Source: JACVRW01 sp963813495 (lineage in GTDB: Bacteria > Actinomycetota > Thermoleophilia > Solirubrobacterales > Thermoleophilaceae). Taken from it: 64,000 nucleotides of DNA. The notes under the pieces were generated by a model. It was not told the origin of the DNA, ran no database searches, and was given only the letters and a program-made list of their open reading frames with translations. The stretch is taken from contig CAWEZC010000005.1 in assembly GCA_963813495.1 (NCBI GenBank), forward strand, positions 1,116,001 to 1,180,000, read 5' to 3'. Positions 1 through 18,702 of the stretch are shown in pieces; position 1 is the stretch's first letter, and each line of letters starts with the position of its first letter. A program made the position numbers and the translations under genes.

Positions 1-41
1 CTTGTTTTGCGTGAGTGTCGCCATGGTGTGGGAACAGAGTT

Positions 42-69
42 GGGGGCGGGCTCAGCTCCACCCGCCCCC
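42..69 (-). terminator. Terminator-like hairpin after tuf
   Basis: A perfect 9-bp stem (GGGGGCGGG / CCCGCCCCC) with a 10-nt loop lies 24 nt past the tuf stop codon. No U-tract follows on the minus strand, which is common for terminators in very GC-rich actinobacteria. It probably ends the fusA-tuf transcript. The remaining bases 1-41 show nothing recognisable. Confidence 0.6.
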
Positions 70-93
70 AGGCAACTCCTGTCGGAGGCCGCC

Positions 94-1281
<1,188 letters not shown>

Positions 1282-1356
1282 CTCGTACTACCCCTTTCTC
1301 AAAAGACTCTCGGGTTCGGACCCGAACTTGCGAAACATACTCGGTTTACCAACCCT

Positions 1357-3471
<2,115 letters not shown>

Positions 3472-3501
3472 GACCTCTTGCTTACTTCCGGTTTCGAGCA
3501 G

Positions 3502-3522
3502 AAAAAAGGCCCTCTCCGGGCC
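3502..3522 (-). terminator. Hairpin plus U6 in the fusA leader
   Basis: On the minus strand GGCCC-GGAGA-GGGCC is followed directly by six T, ending about 30 nt before the fusA ATG. The form is that of an intrinsic terminator. Because no minus-strand gene lies just upstream, it is more likely an attenuator in the fusA leader, or a stop for upstream read-through, than an operon end. The stem is short (5 bp), so strength is uncertain. Confidence 0.45.
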
Positions 3523-3546
3523 CAGTGCTGCGTGCGACGGCTACCC

Positions 3547-3565
3547 GGCTGATCTCTATGTGTTA
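3547..3565 (-). promoter_or_regulatory. Candidate fusA promoter core
   Basis: Minus-strand ACATAGAGATCAGCC lies about 80 nt upstream of fusA. Nearly the same 15-mer (14 of 15 bases) occurs about 40-55 nt upstream of the rpoD-like sigma gene. An AT-rich shared motif upstream of two housekeeping genes in this GC-rich sequence suggests a -10 region (TAGAGAT). An alternative -10 is TACCAT at 3658-3663, preceded by CTGC as in the rpsL and rpoB promoters. Confidence 0.35.
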
Positions 3566-3602
3566 GAGGACTCCATCGGTGTGAGCTACCGCCTGCCCTC
3601 GC

Positions 3603-4157
3603 GTGGCTGAGCGAGGCCGCGTTCGGCCTGGGATAGCCGCCCGCGAAGCGACCCGTGATGGTAGCAGGCATTCCCGGGCACAAAGCGGGCCGCATGCCCT
3701 TCGGCTGGCCATCACGATCACCGGCTGCGTGGCCGCGCTGCTGCTGGTGGCAACCGAGTTCTCGGCGGTGGCCTCGGTGGACGTGGCGAGTGGAAGTTGC
3801 GAGGTGATTCAGGACACCGATCCGGCCCTCGCGGACCGTTGCGAGCTGAGCGGCTTCGAGCGCAACGGGGGGTCGTTCCTGCTCCTGGCGCTGCTGGCGG
3901 CGGTGATGGCCTGGGGCGCGGGGCTGGGTGGTTCGCGGCCGGCCGCAGTGGCCCTGGCGGCGGTGGGCGTGCTGGTACTGGGCTGGACTCTGCTCGTGGA
4001 CCTGCCCGTGACCGATGAGACCGGCGCGCTGGGGAGCAACTTCGAGGGCGCCTCGGCCTCCGCGGGCACCGGCTTCACGCTCGAGTTGATCGGCGGGGCG
4101 CTGGCGCTCGCAGCGGGGCTCGTCGCGCTGCTGGCGCCACGCCGCGCCGCAGCCTGA
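3603..4157 (+). CDS. Small polytopic membrane protein, unknown
   Basis: No family recognised. The protein has about four hydrophobic segments (for example CVAALLLVATEF, FLLLALLAAVMAWGAG, ALAAVGVLVLGWTLLV and the C-terminal LIGGALALAAGLVALLA). A loop after the first segment carries two cysteines (GSCEVI and RCELSG) that could form a disulfide. The open frame starts at GTG 3603, but the first 30-odd residues look unlike protein and overlap the probable fusA promoter, so the real start may be near 3729 (GTG). It lies between fusA and rpsG on the opposite strand and precedes the glycoside hydrolase gene by 11-26 bp, perhaps as an operon. Confidence 0.6.
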   Translation: MAERGRVRPGIAAREATRDGSRHSRAQSGPHALRLAITITGCVAALLLVATEFSAVASVDVASGSCEVIQDTDPALADRCELSGFERNGGSFLLLALLAAVMAWGAGLGGSRPAAVALAAVGVLVLGWTLLVDLPVTDETGALGSNFEGASASAGTGFTLELIGGALALAAGLVALLAPRRAAA

Positions 4158-4183
4158 GACCATCGGGCGTGTTGTCTTCGTTC

Positions 4184-5215
4184 ATGAGGTCGTCAGTGGC
4201 GTTGCCGGCCGTAGCGCTGTTGCTCGGGGTGCTGTCCCTGGCCGGCGGCGGTGTGACGACGAGGGCCGGCTCGGCCTCGGCCCAGGACAGTCCCGCCCAC
4301 CACGTCGACGTGGGCATCGGGGAGCAGAGCCCTGCGCTGTTCGACGATGCGCGCTTTCGCTCCACCGGCATCCGTCACGCCCGGCTGATCGTCCCCTACG
4401 ACGTGGTGCGGGCGGGCGGCGCACAGCTCGCCTCCACCGATGCCTGGCTGCGCGAGGCCCGCAACCAGGGGGTCGAGCCGCTCGTCAGCTTTGGCCACTC
4501 GAGCCGCAGCCGGCGCCAGCAGCTGCGTCTCCCGTCGGTGCGCGAGTACCGCAACCGGGTCAGGGAGTTCAGGGCCCGCTATCCGTGGGTCACGACGTTC
4601 GCCACCTGGAACGAGGCCAACCACACCGTGCAGCCCACGGGCCGCAACCCGCGGCGGACGGCGGCCTTCTACCGCGAGCTGCGCCGGCAGTGCCCGCCGG
4701 CCGCTGGCTGCACCGTGGTGGCGGTCGAGGTCCTGCTCACCCACTCCTGGCGCACCTGGCGCTGGATCCGCCGCTTCCGCGAGCGGGCCGGGCGCGGCCC
4801 GCACATATGGGGACTGCACAACTACCCGGACGTGACGCGCCTGCGCTTCCTCAACACGCGCCTGTTCCTGCGCCGCGTGCCCCGCGGCGAGGTCTGGTTC
4901 ACCGAGACGGGCGGAGTCGTCCGCTTCGCCAAGTCCTGGCCGTTCGACGAGCGCCGCGCCGCCCGTGCCGTGCGCCACACCTTCCGCCTCGCGGCGAGCT
5001 CCCGGCGCGTGAAGCGCATTTATCTCTACAACTGGCTGGCGAGCCCGGACAACCACCGCTGGGACTCGGGCTTCATCGCCAACGGGGTCGAGCGCCGCGC
5101 CTATGCGGAGCTGCTCGACGGCCTGGCGTTGCCCCGCTTCCGGCCCCCACCACCGCCTGTCACCGAAGACGTGCCGCCCGACGGGCCCGTCTCGGGTACC
5201 GACGAGGACGACTGA
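4184..5215 (+). CDS. Secreted glycoside hydrolase-like protein (TIM barrel)
   Basis: Probable extracytoplasmic glycosidase. A signal peptide (MRSSVALPAVALLLGVLSLA) precedes a barrel domain. ATWNEANH near residue 145 places a Glu after Asn, as in the acid/base strand of clan GH-A enzymes. VWFTETGG about 100 residues later fits the nucleophile Glu strand. Overall form is like PslG/GH39-type hydrolases of about 350 residues. An in-frame GTG at 4169 is an alternative start. The C-terminal tail is Pro/Asp-rich. Substrate unknown. It sits on the opposite strand inside the ribosomal str cluster, an accessory insertion. Confidence 0.72.
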   Translation: MRSSVALPAVALLLGVLSLAGGGVTTRAGSASAQDSPAHHVDVGIGEQSPALFDDARFRSTGIRHARLIVPYDVVRAGGAQLASTDAWLREARNQGVEPLVSFGHSSRSRRQQLRLPSVREYRNRVREFRARYPWVTTFATWNEANHTVQPTGRNPRRTAAFYRELRRQCPPAAGCTVVAVEVLLTHSWRTWRWIRRFRERAGRGPHIWGLHNYPDVTRLRFLNTRLFLRRVPRGEVWFTETGGVVRFAKSWPFDERRAARAVRHTFRLAASSRRVKRIYLYNWLASPDNHRWDSGFIANGVERRAYAELLDGLALPRFRPPPPPVTEDVPPDGPVSGTDEDD

Positions 5216-5412
5216 GCCCTCCGCACTTCGGCCGCCTCGGCCCGGGCCGCGGCGTGGTTGACGTGCCCGTGCCAGCTGGCAATGAGCTCGTCGCGAATGG
5301 AGCACAGCAGTCCCAGCTCCGACTCGAAGCGAGCCCGCTCTCGCCTCCCCGGCGCGGCCGCGGTAGGCCGTTCCCGAGAGCCCAGGGCAGTGGGGCCTGA
5401 CGCCGCCGTTGG

Positions 5413-5883
5413 CTACCAGCGGTAATGCGCGAAGGCCTTGTTGGCCTGCGCCATGCGGAAGATGTCGTCCTTGCGCTTGTAGGCCCCGCCCTGCTGGGAC
5501 TGGGCGTCGGCCAGCTCGCCGGCCAGGCGCTCCGACATCGACTTCTCGCGACGGTTGCGCGAGAACTCCACGAGCCAGCGCACGGCCAGCGTGCGGGCGC
5601 GCGTCGAGGGCACCTCGACTGGCACCTGGTACGTGGCGCCGCCCACGCGGCGCGAGCGCACCTCGAGCACGGGCGTGAGCGCCTTGATCGAGTCCTCGAG
5701 GGCGGGCACCGGGTCGTTGTTGGTGCGCCGGGAGAGGATCTCGAGGGCGTCGTAGACGATCTGCTCGGCCAGCGACTTCTTGCCGTCGACCATCACCTTG
5801 TTGATCACCTGCTGTACGAGCTTGGACCCGTACATCGGATCGGGGTCCACAGGACGGACCCCTGCTGCCGCTCGGCGAGGCAT
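5413..5883 (-). CDS. rpsG: 30S ribosomal protein S7
   Basis: S7 nucleates assembly of the 30S head by binding the 3' domain of 16S rRNA. The 156-residue product has standard length, with DPMYGSKLVQQVINKVMVDG, ALTPVLEVRSRRVGGATYQV and FAHYRW at the C-terminus, the bacterial hallmark. It starts 3 bp after the rpsL stop (ATG). The 197-bp stretch between this gene and the glycoside hydrolase has no clear gene. One minus-strand frame there has good codon bias (containing FESELGLLCSIRDEL), but no start is visible and it is left unannotated. Confidence 0.98.
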   Translation of the reverse strand: MPRRAAAGVRPVDPDPMYGSKLVQQVINKVMVDGKKSLAEQIVYDALEILSRRTNNDPVPALEDSIKALTPVLEVRSRRVGGATYQVPVEVPSTRARTLAVRWLVEFSRNRREKSMSERLAGELADAQSQQGGAYKRKDDIFRMAQANKAFAHYRW

Positions 5884-5885
5884 CG

Positions 5886-6281
5886 CTACTTGGCCTTGGC
5901 CCCGTACATCGAGCGCGACTTGCGGCGCTCGGACACACCGGCGGCATCGAGAGTGCCGCGCACGACCTTGTAGCGCACGCCCGGCAGGTCCTTGACGCGC
6001 CCGCCACGGACCAGCACGACCGAGTGCTCCTGCAGGTTGTGGCCCTCACCGGGGATGTAGGCGGTGACCTCCATCTGGTTGGTGAGACGCACGCGCGCGA
6101 CCTTGCGAAGGGCCGAGTTGGGCTTCTTCGGCGTGGTCGTGTAGACGCGCGTGCAGACGCCGCGCCGCTGAGGGGCCGCGATGCCCTTCTTGCGGCCCTG
6201 ACCGGACTTGAGACCCGGAGTGGAGACCTTCTTCTTGGGCTTGGTGCGGCCCTTGCGGACGAGCTGGTTGATGCTAGGCAT
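5886..6281 (-). CDS. rpsL: 30S ribosomal protein S12
   Basis: S12 sits at the decoding centre and controls accuracy. The start at 6281 is chosen because it gives the canonical MPSINQLVRKGR N-terminus; the open frame further upstream is spurious. The product has 131 residues. The loop VYTTTPKKPNSALRKVAR carries the usual Lys residues altered in streptomycin resistance, so the protein looks wild type. It is followed immediately by rpsG. A -10-like TACCAT (6292-6297) lies 10 bp upstream of the ATG, and a second one, TATGGT, is at 6309-6314, in the 46-bp divergent spacer shared with the alpha/beta hydrolase gene. Confidence 0.98.
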   Translation of the reverse strand: MPSINQLVRKGRTKPKKKVSTPGLKSGQGRKKGIAAPQRRGVCTRVYTTTPKKPNSALRKVARVRLTNQMEVTAYIPGEGHNLQEHSVVLVRGGRVKDLPGVRYKVVRGTLDAAGVSERRKSRSMYGAKAK

Positions 6282-6291
6282 GCGGCGCGAG

Positions 6292-6314
6292 ATGGTAGCA
6301 GCGGGGAAACCATA
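6292..6314 (-). promoter_or_regulatory. Candidate rpsL promoter (-10 elements)
   Basis: Minus-strand CTGCTACCAT and TATGGT are two possible -10 elements in the 46-bp gap before rpsL. The CTGCTA start is shared with the rpoB promoter (CTGCTATTCT) and with a site upstream of fusA (CTGCTACCAT). No convincing -35 hexamer is seen. If TACCAT is used, the rpsL mRNA would be nearly leaderless. Confidence 0.35.
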
Positions 6315-6327
6315 GGCTTCCGAGCCC

Positions 6328-7146
6328 ATGAGTCTCGACCAGCACCGCGGCGGCTCCGGAGAGCCGCTCGTCCTCATCCACGGCATCGGGCACACCTGGC
6401 GCGGCTGGCGGCCCATGCTGCCCTTGCTCGAGCCGCATTTCGACGTACTGGCGATGGACCTCCCCGGCTTTGGCCACTCGCCCGCTATGAATCACGGCGC
6501 CGAGGCCACTCCCGAGGGCCTGGCGGACGCGGTCGAGCAGAGGATGGCCGAGGCCGGCTTCGAGACCGCGCACCTCGCCGGCAACTCACTGGGCGGCTGG
6601 ATCGCGCTCGAGCTGGCGCGTCGTGGCCGGGCCCGCACCTGCACGGCGATCTCACCGGCCGGCCTCGCGCACGCGCGCGAAAGAGTCCTCGGCCGGTCGA
6701 TCCTGCTGGCCATGCGCTGGCTGGCGCGCCACGCGCCGGCGCCGAAGCCGCTGCTGCGCAACCCGGCGACCCGGACGCTCTTCGCCGGTCCGACGCTGGG
6801 CAGGCCCTGGCGCGCCGACCCCGACGAGCTGTTCGAGCAAACCCGGCTGTTCGCAGATGCGCCGGGCTTCGACGGAACGCTGCAGCACACGCTCGAGCGC
6901 CAGGTGGCCGGCCTCGCGGACATCGGCTGCCCGGTGCTGGTGCTGTGGGGCACCAAGGACGTGATCCTGATCCCGCGGCAGGGCCGGCGCTTCGAGCGGC
7001 TCATCCCGGACTGCGAGCTGCGCTACCTGAAGGGCCTGGGCCACGTGCCGATGTCTGACGACCCGGAGTTGCTGGCCGGCGCCATCACCGGTTTCGCGCG
7101 TGACGCTAGGCGGTCGTCCGGGCCGCGCGCAGCGGCGCCGGCGTAA
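6328..7146 (+). CDS. Alpha/beta hydrolase
   Basis: Cytoplasmic alpha/beta-fold hydrolase of 272 residues, close to the usual length. The oxyanion-hole HGIG is near residue 18, the nucleophile elbow GNSLGG near residue 91, and the catalytic His is probably in GLGHVPMSDDPE near the end. No signal peptide. Substrate unknown (esterase, lactonase or C-C hydrolase are all possible). Its last 41 bp overlap the convergent transporter gene. It diverges from rpsL. Confidence 0.85.
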   Translation: MSLDQHRGGSGEPLVLIHGIGHTWRGWRPMLPLLEPHFDVLAMDLPGFGHSPAMNHGAEATPEGLADAVEQRMAEAGFETAHLAGNSLGGWIALELARRGRARTCTAISPAGLAHARERVLGRSILLAMRWLARHAPAPKPLLRNPATRTLFAGPTLGRPWRADPDELFEQTRLFADAPGFDGTLQHTLERQVAGLADIGCPVLVLWGTKDVILIPRQGRRFERLIPDCELRYLKGLGHVPMSDDPELLAGAITGFARDARRSSGPRAAAPA

Positions 7147-7972
7147 GCGCGGCGGCGACGACCACGAGCACAAACGCGAAGCTCTGAATGACGATGCCGA
7201 CGGTGTTGCCCGGCATCGGGTCGCCGAAGACGAGGATGCCGCCGCTGATGGCCGACACGTTGGCCGCGGCGCTCGTAAGGGTGATCACCGGGACCGCCTC
7301 GCCCTTCTGCAGGCCACGGGCCGAGGCGTAGAAGGCGATCACCGAGGCCAGCACGCAGGTGATGAGCCAGGGCGAGAGCATGCCCCCGAGCAGTCCCTGG
7401 TCGCCCACCGAGGTGGTGAGCGCCTTGATGGCAACGTCGGAGACGCCGAACAGGATGCCGGCGGCGGTGCCCAGCATCACGCCGTGATGCTCGTGCGAGC
7501 CGAGCTTCTTGGAGAGCACGAGGAACGTGCCGAGCGCGAGTAGCGCGGACTCGAAGGCGATCATGCCGGCGAGCGAATAGCTGGAGTGCTCGGTCCCGTT
7601 CGTGGGCAGGGTCACGGCCAGCAGCACCAGGCCGAGGGCGGTGAGGCCGACGCCGGCCCACTGACGCGTGCCCACCGAACAACCGAAGAAGCGCTCGGCC
7701 ATCACGGTGAGGAAGACGAGACCGCCGGCGATCACGGCCTGAACGATCGACAGCGGCGCCATGGCCAGCGCGGCCACGTGGAAGAGCCACGCGATCAACG
7801 CAACCAGCATGCCCACCGCGAACCACTTCGAGCGGAACAGGCCCACGGCGCTGGCCACGGGATGCTTGAGCGACACGTCCGGTGCCGCACAGGCACCACG
7901 GTGCTTGAGCAGGAAGCCGACGTTGGTTGCGAAAGCGCACAGAAGCGCCAGCAGGATTCCGAGTTGGAGCAC
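7106..7972 (-). CDS. EamA/DMT-like membrane transporter
   Basis: A 288-residue integral membrane protein with about nine to ten hydrophobic helices and internal duplication typical of the drug/metabolite transporter superfamily. It starts MLQLGILLALLCAFATNVGFLLKH, with SIVQAVIAGGLVFLTVMAE in the first half and EAVPVITLTSAAANVSAISG in the second. This layout is close to EamA/NIPA-like proteins; the substrate cannot be told. The GTG start has no clear ribosome binding site. The spacer to the divergent HAD gene carries two adjacent inverted repeats. Confidence 0.72.
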   Translation of the reverse strand: MLQLGILLALLCAFATNVGFLLKHRGACAAPDVSLKHPVASAVGLFRSKWFAVGMLVALIAWLFHVAALAMAPLSIVQAVIAGGLVFLTVMAERFFGCSVGTRQWAGVGLTALGLVLLAVTLPTNGTEHSSYSLAGMIAFESALLALGTFLVLSKKLGSHEHHGVMLGTAAGILFGVSDVAIKALTTSVGDQGLLGGMLSPWLITCVLASVIAFYASARGLQKGEAVPVITLTSAAANVSAISGGILVFGDPMPGNTVGIVIQSFAFVLVVVAAALTPAPLRAARTTA

Positions 7973-8008
7973 TAGTTAGTCAAAGGAAGGTCTGGGACAG
8001 CGTCTTGC

Positions 8009-8050
8009 GGGGATTGGCGGAATCCCCTACCCGATAGTTCGTCCTATCGG
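8009..8050. repeat. Two adjacent perfect inverted repeats
   Basis: GGGGATT-GGCGG-AATCCCC (8009-8027) and CCGATAG-TTCGTC-CTATCGG (8031-8050) lie 3 bp apart in the 111-bp divergent spacer between the transporter and HAD genes. Each has a perfect 7-bp stem. They could be a tandem-hairpin RNA leader for either gene or operators; they do not match the mini-ykkC loop consensus. Confidence 0.5.
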
Positions 8051-8083
8051 CCCCCACGCCTCCCACTTGAATGCGAAGGCGTC

Positions 8084-8653
8084 TTGATCGTCAACCTAAT
8101 GGCTGCCCACCAACAGGAATACGAAACTTTGCGACAAAACGAACAACAGCAAGTACCGATCCTGTTCGTCGACGTGGACGGGGTCATCAGCCTCTTCGGG
8201 TTCGCACCCGGAGACGAGACCCTGCCCGGCCCCCTGCACTGGATCGACGGTGTGGCGCACTGCATCCCCGAGGACGTCGGGGCGAGACTGATCAGGCTAG
8301 CTGAAAGCTTCGAGCTCGTTTGGGCCACCGGGTGGGAGGAACGCGCCAACGACCATCTGCCCTACATCCTGCAGCTGCCCTTCCGCGACCTCCCCACCCT
8401 GAGCTTCGACGGCCAGGCCGTGTTCGGGTCGGCCCACTGGAAGGTGGACGCGATCGACGAGTACGCCGGCGACCAGCCGGCGGCCTGGATCGACGACAAC
8501 ATCGACGAGACCTGCCTGGCCTGGGCCGCAGGCCGCGGCGTGCCTACGATGATCGTCGAGACGCTCCCCGCGGTGGGCTTGACCGACGAGCACGTCGAAG
8601 CGCTGCTGGACTGGGCGGACGAGCTGGCCATCGAAGCGGCCGGGGAAGCCTGA
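8084..8653 (+). CDS. HAD-like hydrolase
   Basis: Predicted phosphohydrolase of the haloacid dehalogenase fold. Motif I is ILFVDVDGVISLFGF (nucleophile Asp and second Asp), motif II is in LVWATGWEERAN, and the Asp pair AWIDDNID forms motif IV. The 189-residue protein lacks a large cap domain and resembles small HAD proteins such as those in RNA-repair Swiss-army-knife families. The start could be TTG 8084 (GAAGG upstream) or ATG 8099. It converges on rpoC. Confidence 0.7.
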   Translation: MIVNLMAAHQQEYETLRQNEQQQVPILFVDVDGVISLFGFAPGDETLPGPLHWIDGVAHCIPEDVGARLIRLAESFELVWATGWEERANDHLPYILQLPFRDLPTLSFDGQAVFGSAHWKVDAIDEYAGDQPAAWIDDNIDETCLAWAAGRGVPTMIVETLPAVGLTDEHVEALLDWADELAIEAAGEA

Positions 8654-8660
8654 GCGGGTC

Positions 8661-8697
8661 CCTGACGAAGCGTCCCGTATAGGGACGGAACGTCAGG
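8661..8697. terminator. Bidirectional terminator between HAD gene and rpoC
   Basis: A nested hairpin has an outer stem CCTGACG / CGTCAGG and an inner stem CGTCCC / GGGACG around a GTATA loop. It sits in the 60-bp gap between the convergent genes, 17 bp from the rpoC stop. No strong U-tract on either side. It probably serves both transcripts. Confidence 0.6.
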
Positions 8698-8713
8698 AAC
8701 CCCCCCAGCGACG

Positions 8714-12784
<4,071 letters not shown>

Positions 12785-12792
12785 TCGGTCCC

Positions 12793-16398
<3,606 letters not shown>

Positions 16399-16814
16399 GA
16401 CGGCAACTCCTTCGAGCTAGGAAAAACAACGGCGGGCGAGGGCGGAACGGGCGCAAAGCGCGACCGACCAGAATAGCAGACGGGAGTCCGCCCCCACAAG
16501 GGGCGGTTGCAGATCCGCTTGCGCGGATCAGCTCGGCCATCACGGACCCCGTCCCGAGGCGCCGGAGGTATGTGCCGGAGCGGCTCTAGAGGGACGGCTG
16601 CGGCTATAGGCCGAGAGCCAGGATAGCGGCTACGGAGGGTCGAGTGTGTTCTTGATCGACCCGACCCGGCCGGCGGTGATCTTCGTCACGTCATCGAGGC
16701 CGTGAATGGTGCCGTCGGCGTCTGGGATCGCGGGGGGAGCTCCGGGTGGCTGTCACCAGCGATGGTCTCTTCGCCGGGGCGATTGCGCAGTATCGAGCGG
16801 GTCTCGACCTGGTC
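16399..16814. other. Intergenic region upstream of rpoB
   Basis: This 416-bp stretch holds the rpoB promoter (16470-16499), a perfect 7-bp hairpin GATCCGC-TTGC-GCGGATC at 16512-16529 that may terminate the upstream beta-propeller gene, and little else. One minus-strand frame around 16649-16730 reads DADGTIHGLDDVTKITAGRV with good codon bias and a stop, but has no start codon. It could be a gene relic. Confidence 0.5.
16470..16499 (-). promoter_or_regulatory. rpoB promoter
   Basis: On the minus strand TTGTGG (16499-16494), an 18-bp spacer and TATTCT (16475-16470) form a plausible sigma-70-type promoter. Transcription would start near 16463 and give a leader of about 65 nt before the TTG start of rpoB. 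The -10 is preceded by CTGC, as at rpsL. Confidence 0.5.
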
Positions 16815-18065
16815 TCAGCGAGCGGCCCGAGCCGCGAGGGCCGAGAGGTCCAGTGCGCCCAAGAGAGGTCTCGCTGTGTCGAGCGGCGGGGGTGGGCTCG
16901 GCTCGCGGTCGAACACCGCGACTGCGTCGCTGGAAAAGGACGCAACGTAGGCGTTTTCCCCGTCGGGGCTCACCGCCACGGAGAAGGTGCCGGACAGGGC
17001 CGTCCCGACGACGCAGCGGCCGGCGCCGGTGACGTCACGGATGCAGCCGGCCGTGCCGCGCTTTTGGGCCAGCGTGCCGTTGGGGGCGCGGTCGAGCACC
17101 ACCACCGCTTGGGTAGTCGAGGCCGCGACATAGGCGCTCAGGCCGTCGGGGCTCAAGGCGATCGAGTTGGGCGTGCCGAGGGCCCTGCCGTCGGTACAGC
17201 CCACCCCGTCGCCCGAGATGCAGCCCGCCGAGCCGGGCTTCTGGATCAGCGTGCCGTTGCGTGTGCGGTCGAACATTGCCACCGCGCCGATCCTGGAGGC
17301 GACGTAGGCGCTCAACCCGTCCGGGCTGACGGTCACGGATGTAGCGAACTCGAGGCCCGTCCCGACTTCGCAGTTGCCGATCAAGAATTCTGAAATGCAG
17401 CCCGCCGGGCCCGGCTTCTGGGTCAGCGTCCCGTCCTCGGCGCGGTCGAAGACCGCCACTGCGTCGCTGTTGGGGGCGTCGAAGGCGCTGTTGGATGTCA
17501 CGTAGACGTTCTGGCCGTCGGGACTGACCGTCACCGACTCGGCGCCTTGGAGAGCCTCCCCATCGACACAGGGACCGTCGCCGGTATCGGAGATGCAGCC
17601 GGCCGTGTCCGGCTTCTGAGCCAGCCTGCCGTCCGGAGCGCGGTCGAACACCGCTACCGAGTCGCTCTCTGAGGTAGCGACGTAGACGCTCTGGCCGTCG
17701 GGGCTGACCGCCACCGATTCTGGGCGGTCGAGAGCAGTGCCGTCGCGGCAGCGGCCCGCTCCGGTGTCCGATATGCAGCCCGCCCGGCCCGGCTTCTGGA
17801 TCAGCGTGCCGTCGCCGGCGCGGTCGAAGATCGACAGCGCGGGGTCCGAGGTGGATACGACGTAGACGCTCGCCCCGTCGGGACTGACCGTTACCGCCTG
17901 AGCGCCGTCGAGCGCAGCCCCTCGCTCGCAGAAGCCGATCACGCTCAAACAACCTGCCGCGCCCGGCTTCTGGACCAGATCACCGGTCGCCGCCACGGCA
18001 TCGGCCACCCCAACCCCGCTCAGCAGACAGACAACCAGCACGGCTCTACCAAGCACGACCCTCAT
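16815..18065 (-). CDS. Secreted beta-propeller with a cysteine pair per blade
   Basis: Exported 416-residue protein of unknown function. An N-terminal signal peptide (RAVLVVCLLSGVGVADAVAA) is followed by six copies of a unit of about 60 residues. Each unit holds SVxVSPDGxxxYVxS, then AVFDRxxxGTLxQKPGxAGCIS, then a second Cys 7-9 residues later. The SPDG/YVAS strands are typical of YVTN/lactonase-like propellers. The regular Cys pair suggests one disulfide in each blade. The C-terminus is Pro-rich. It lies between the rplJL and rpoBC blocks on the same strand, so read-through into rpoB is possible. Confidence 0.75.
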   Translation of the reverse strand: MRVVLGRAVLVVCLLSGVGVADAVAATGDLVQKPGAAGCLSVIGFCERGAALDGAQAVTVSPDGASVYVVSTSDPALSIFDRAGDGTLIQKPGRAGCISDTGAGRCRDGTALDRPESVAVSPDGQSVYVATSESDSVAVFDRAPDGRLAQKPDTAGCISDTGDGPCVDGEALQGAESVTVSPDGQNVYVTSNSAFDAPNSDAVAVFDRAEDGTLTQKPGPAGCISEFLIGNCEVGTGLEFATSVTVSPDGLSAYVASRIGAVAMFDRTRNGTLIQKPGSAGCISGDGVGCTDGRALGTPNSIALSPDGLSAYVAASTTQAVVVLDRAPNGTLAQKRGTAGCIRDVTGAGRCVVGTALSGTFSVAVSPDGENAYVASFSSDAVAVFDREPSPPPPLDTARPLLGALDLSALAARAAR

Positions 18066-18102
18066 CCCGCCGGCCCGCTCCTGGTGGTTGTTGAGCGGTC
18101 AC

Positions 18103-18702
18103 CTACCGGGGAAGACCTCCAGCGGGCGGCTTTATTCCACCCGCCGCCCGGGCCGCGAGGGCGGCCACAGCCACGGCGTAGAGCGGGTAGGGGATCTTGA
18201 AGTGGTGGACGCTGAGGGGGCGAAACAGCGCCACGCCCGTACCCACGGCGAGATCTCTCGCGAAATGGGCAAGCGTGCCCGCGGCGGCGCCGGCGGCGGC
18301 GTCGCGAGCGGCGCGGGCGGGGACGGCACGCGCAGCCGCGAGGAGCGGAGCGGCTACAAGCAGGCAGTGGGTCACCGGGCGCGGGTTGTCGAGGCTGCGG
18401 TGGATGCCCGACAGCGCGAGGGGAACGTGGTCCACGTCGGGCAATACCGAACCGGCCATGAAGCCGGCCGACCATTCGGGCGAGCGCGCGCCGAGGTTGA
18501 GCAGCACCAGCCCGGCGGTGGCCACGTGGGCCGGCTCGTCGAGGAGCCCCACGACGATCCAGGGCGGCCTGAGGCGGCGGATCGTCAGGTCCGCTACCGC
18601 GACGGTGGCCAGGCAGCCGAGGGCGAGGGCGCGTCTCACTCTGCCTAGGTGATGAGCTCGAGCAGGCTGCCGGATCACCACGTGATCGAGGCGGGTCTGC
18701 AT
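18103..18702 (-). CDS. DUF457/YdjM-like membrane-bound metal-dependent hydrolase
   Basis: About five hydrophobic segments with conserved His/Asp motifs at membrane borders: DEPAHVATA, SVLPDVDHVPLAL, RPVTHCLLV and LAHFARDLAVGTGVALF. This pattern matches the YdjM (DUF457) family, described as membrane-bound putative metal-dependent hydrolases; the reaction is not known. The open frame starts at ATG 18702, but GTG 18639 (VRRALALGCLATV) gives a better membrane-protein N-terminus. It precedes the beta-propeller gene by 37 bp on the same strand. Confidence 0.65.
   Translation of the reverse strand: MQTRLDHVVIRQPARAHHLGRVRRALALGCLATVAVADLTIRRLRPPWIVVGLLDEPAHVATAGLVLLNLGARSPEWSAGFMAGSVLPDVDHVPLALSGIHRSLDNPRPVTHCLLVAAPLLAAARAVPARAARDAAAGAAAGTLAHFARDLAVGTGVALFRPLSVHHFKIPYPLYAVAVAALAARAAGGIKPPAGGLPR

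Noticed and set aside
4193..6313. A 706-codon minus-strand frame across the glycoside hydrolase, rpsG and rpsL
   Set aside because: It reads the ribosomal genes in a wrong frame; Arg/Ala/Pro-rich artefact.
8031..8050. Second hairpin as a guanidine-II (mini-ykkC) riboswitch
   Set aside because: The loops lack the ACGR consensus expected in both hairpins.
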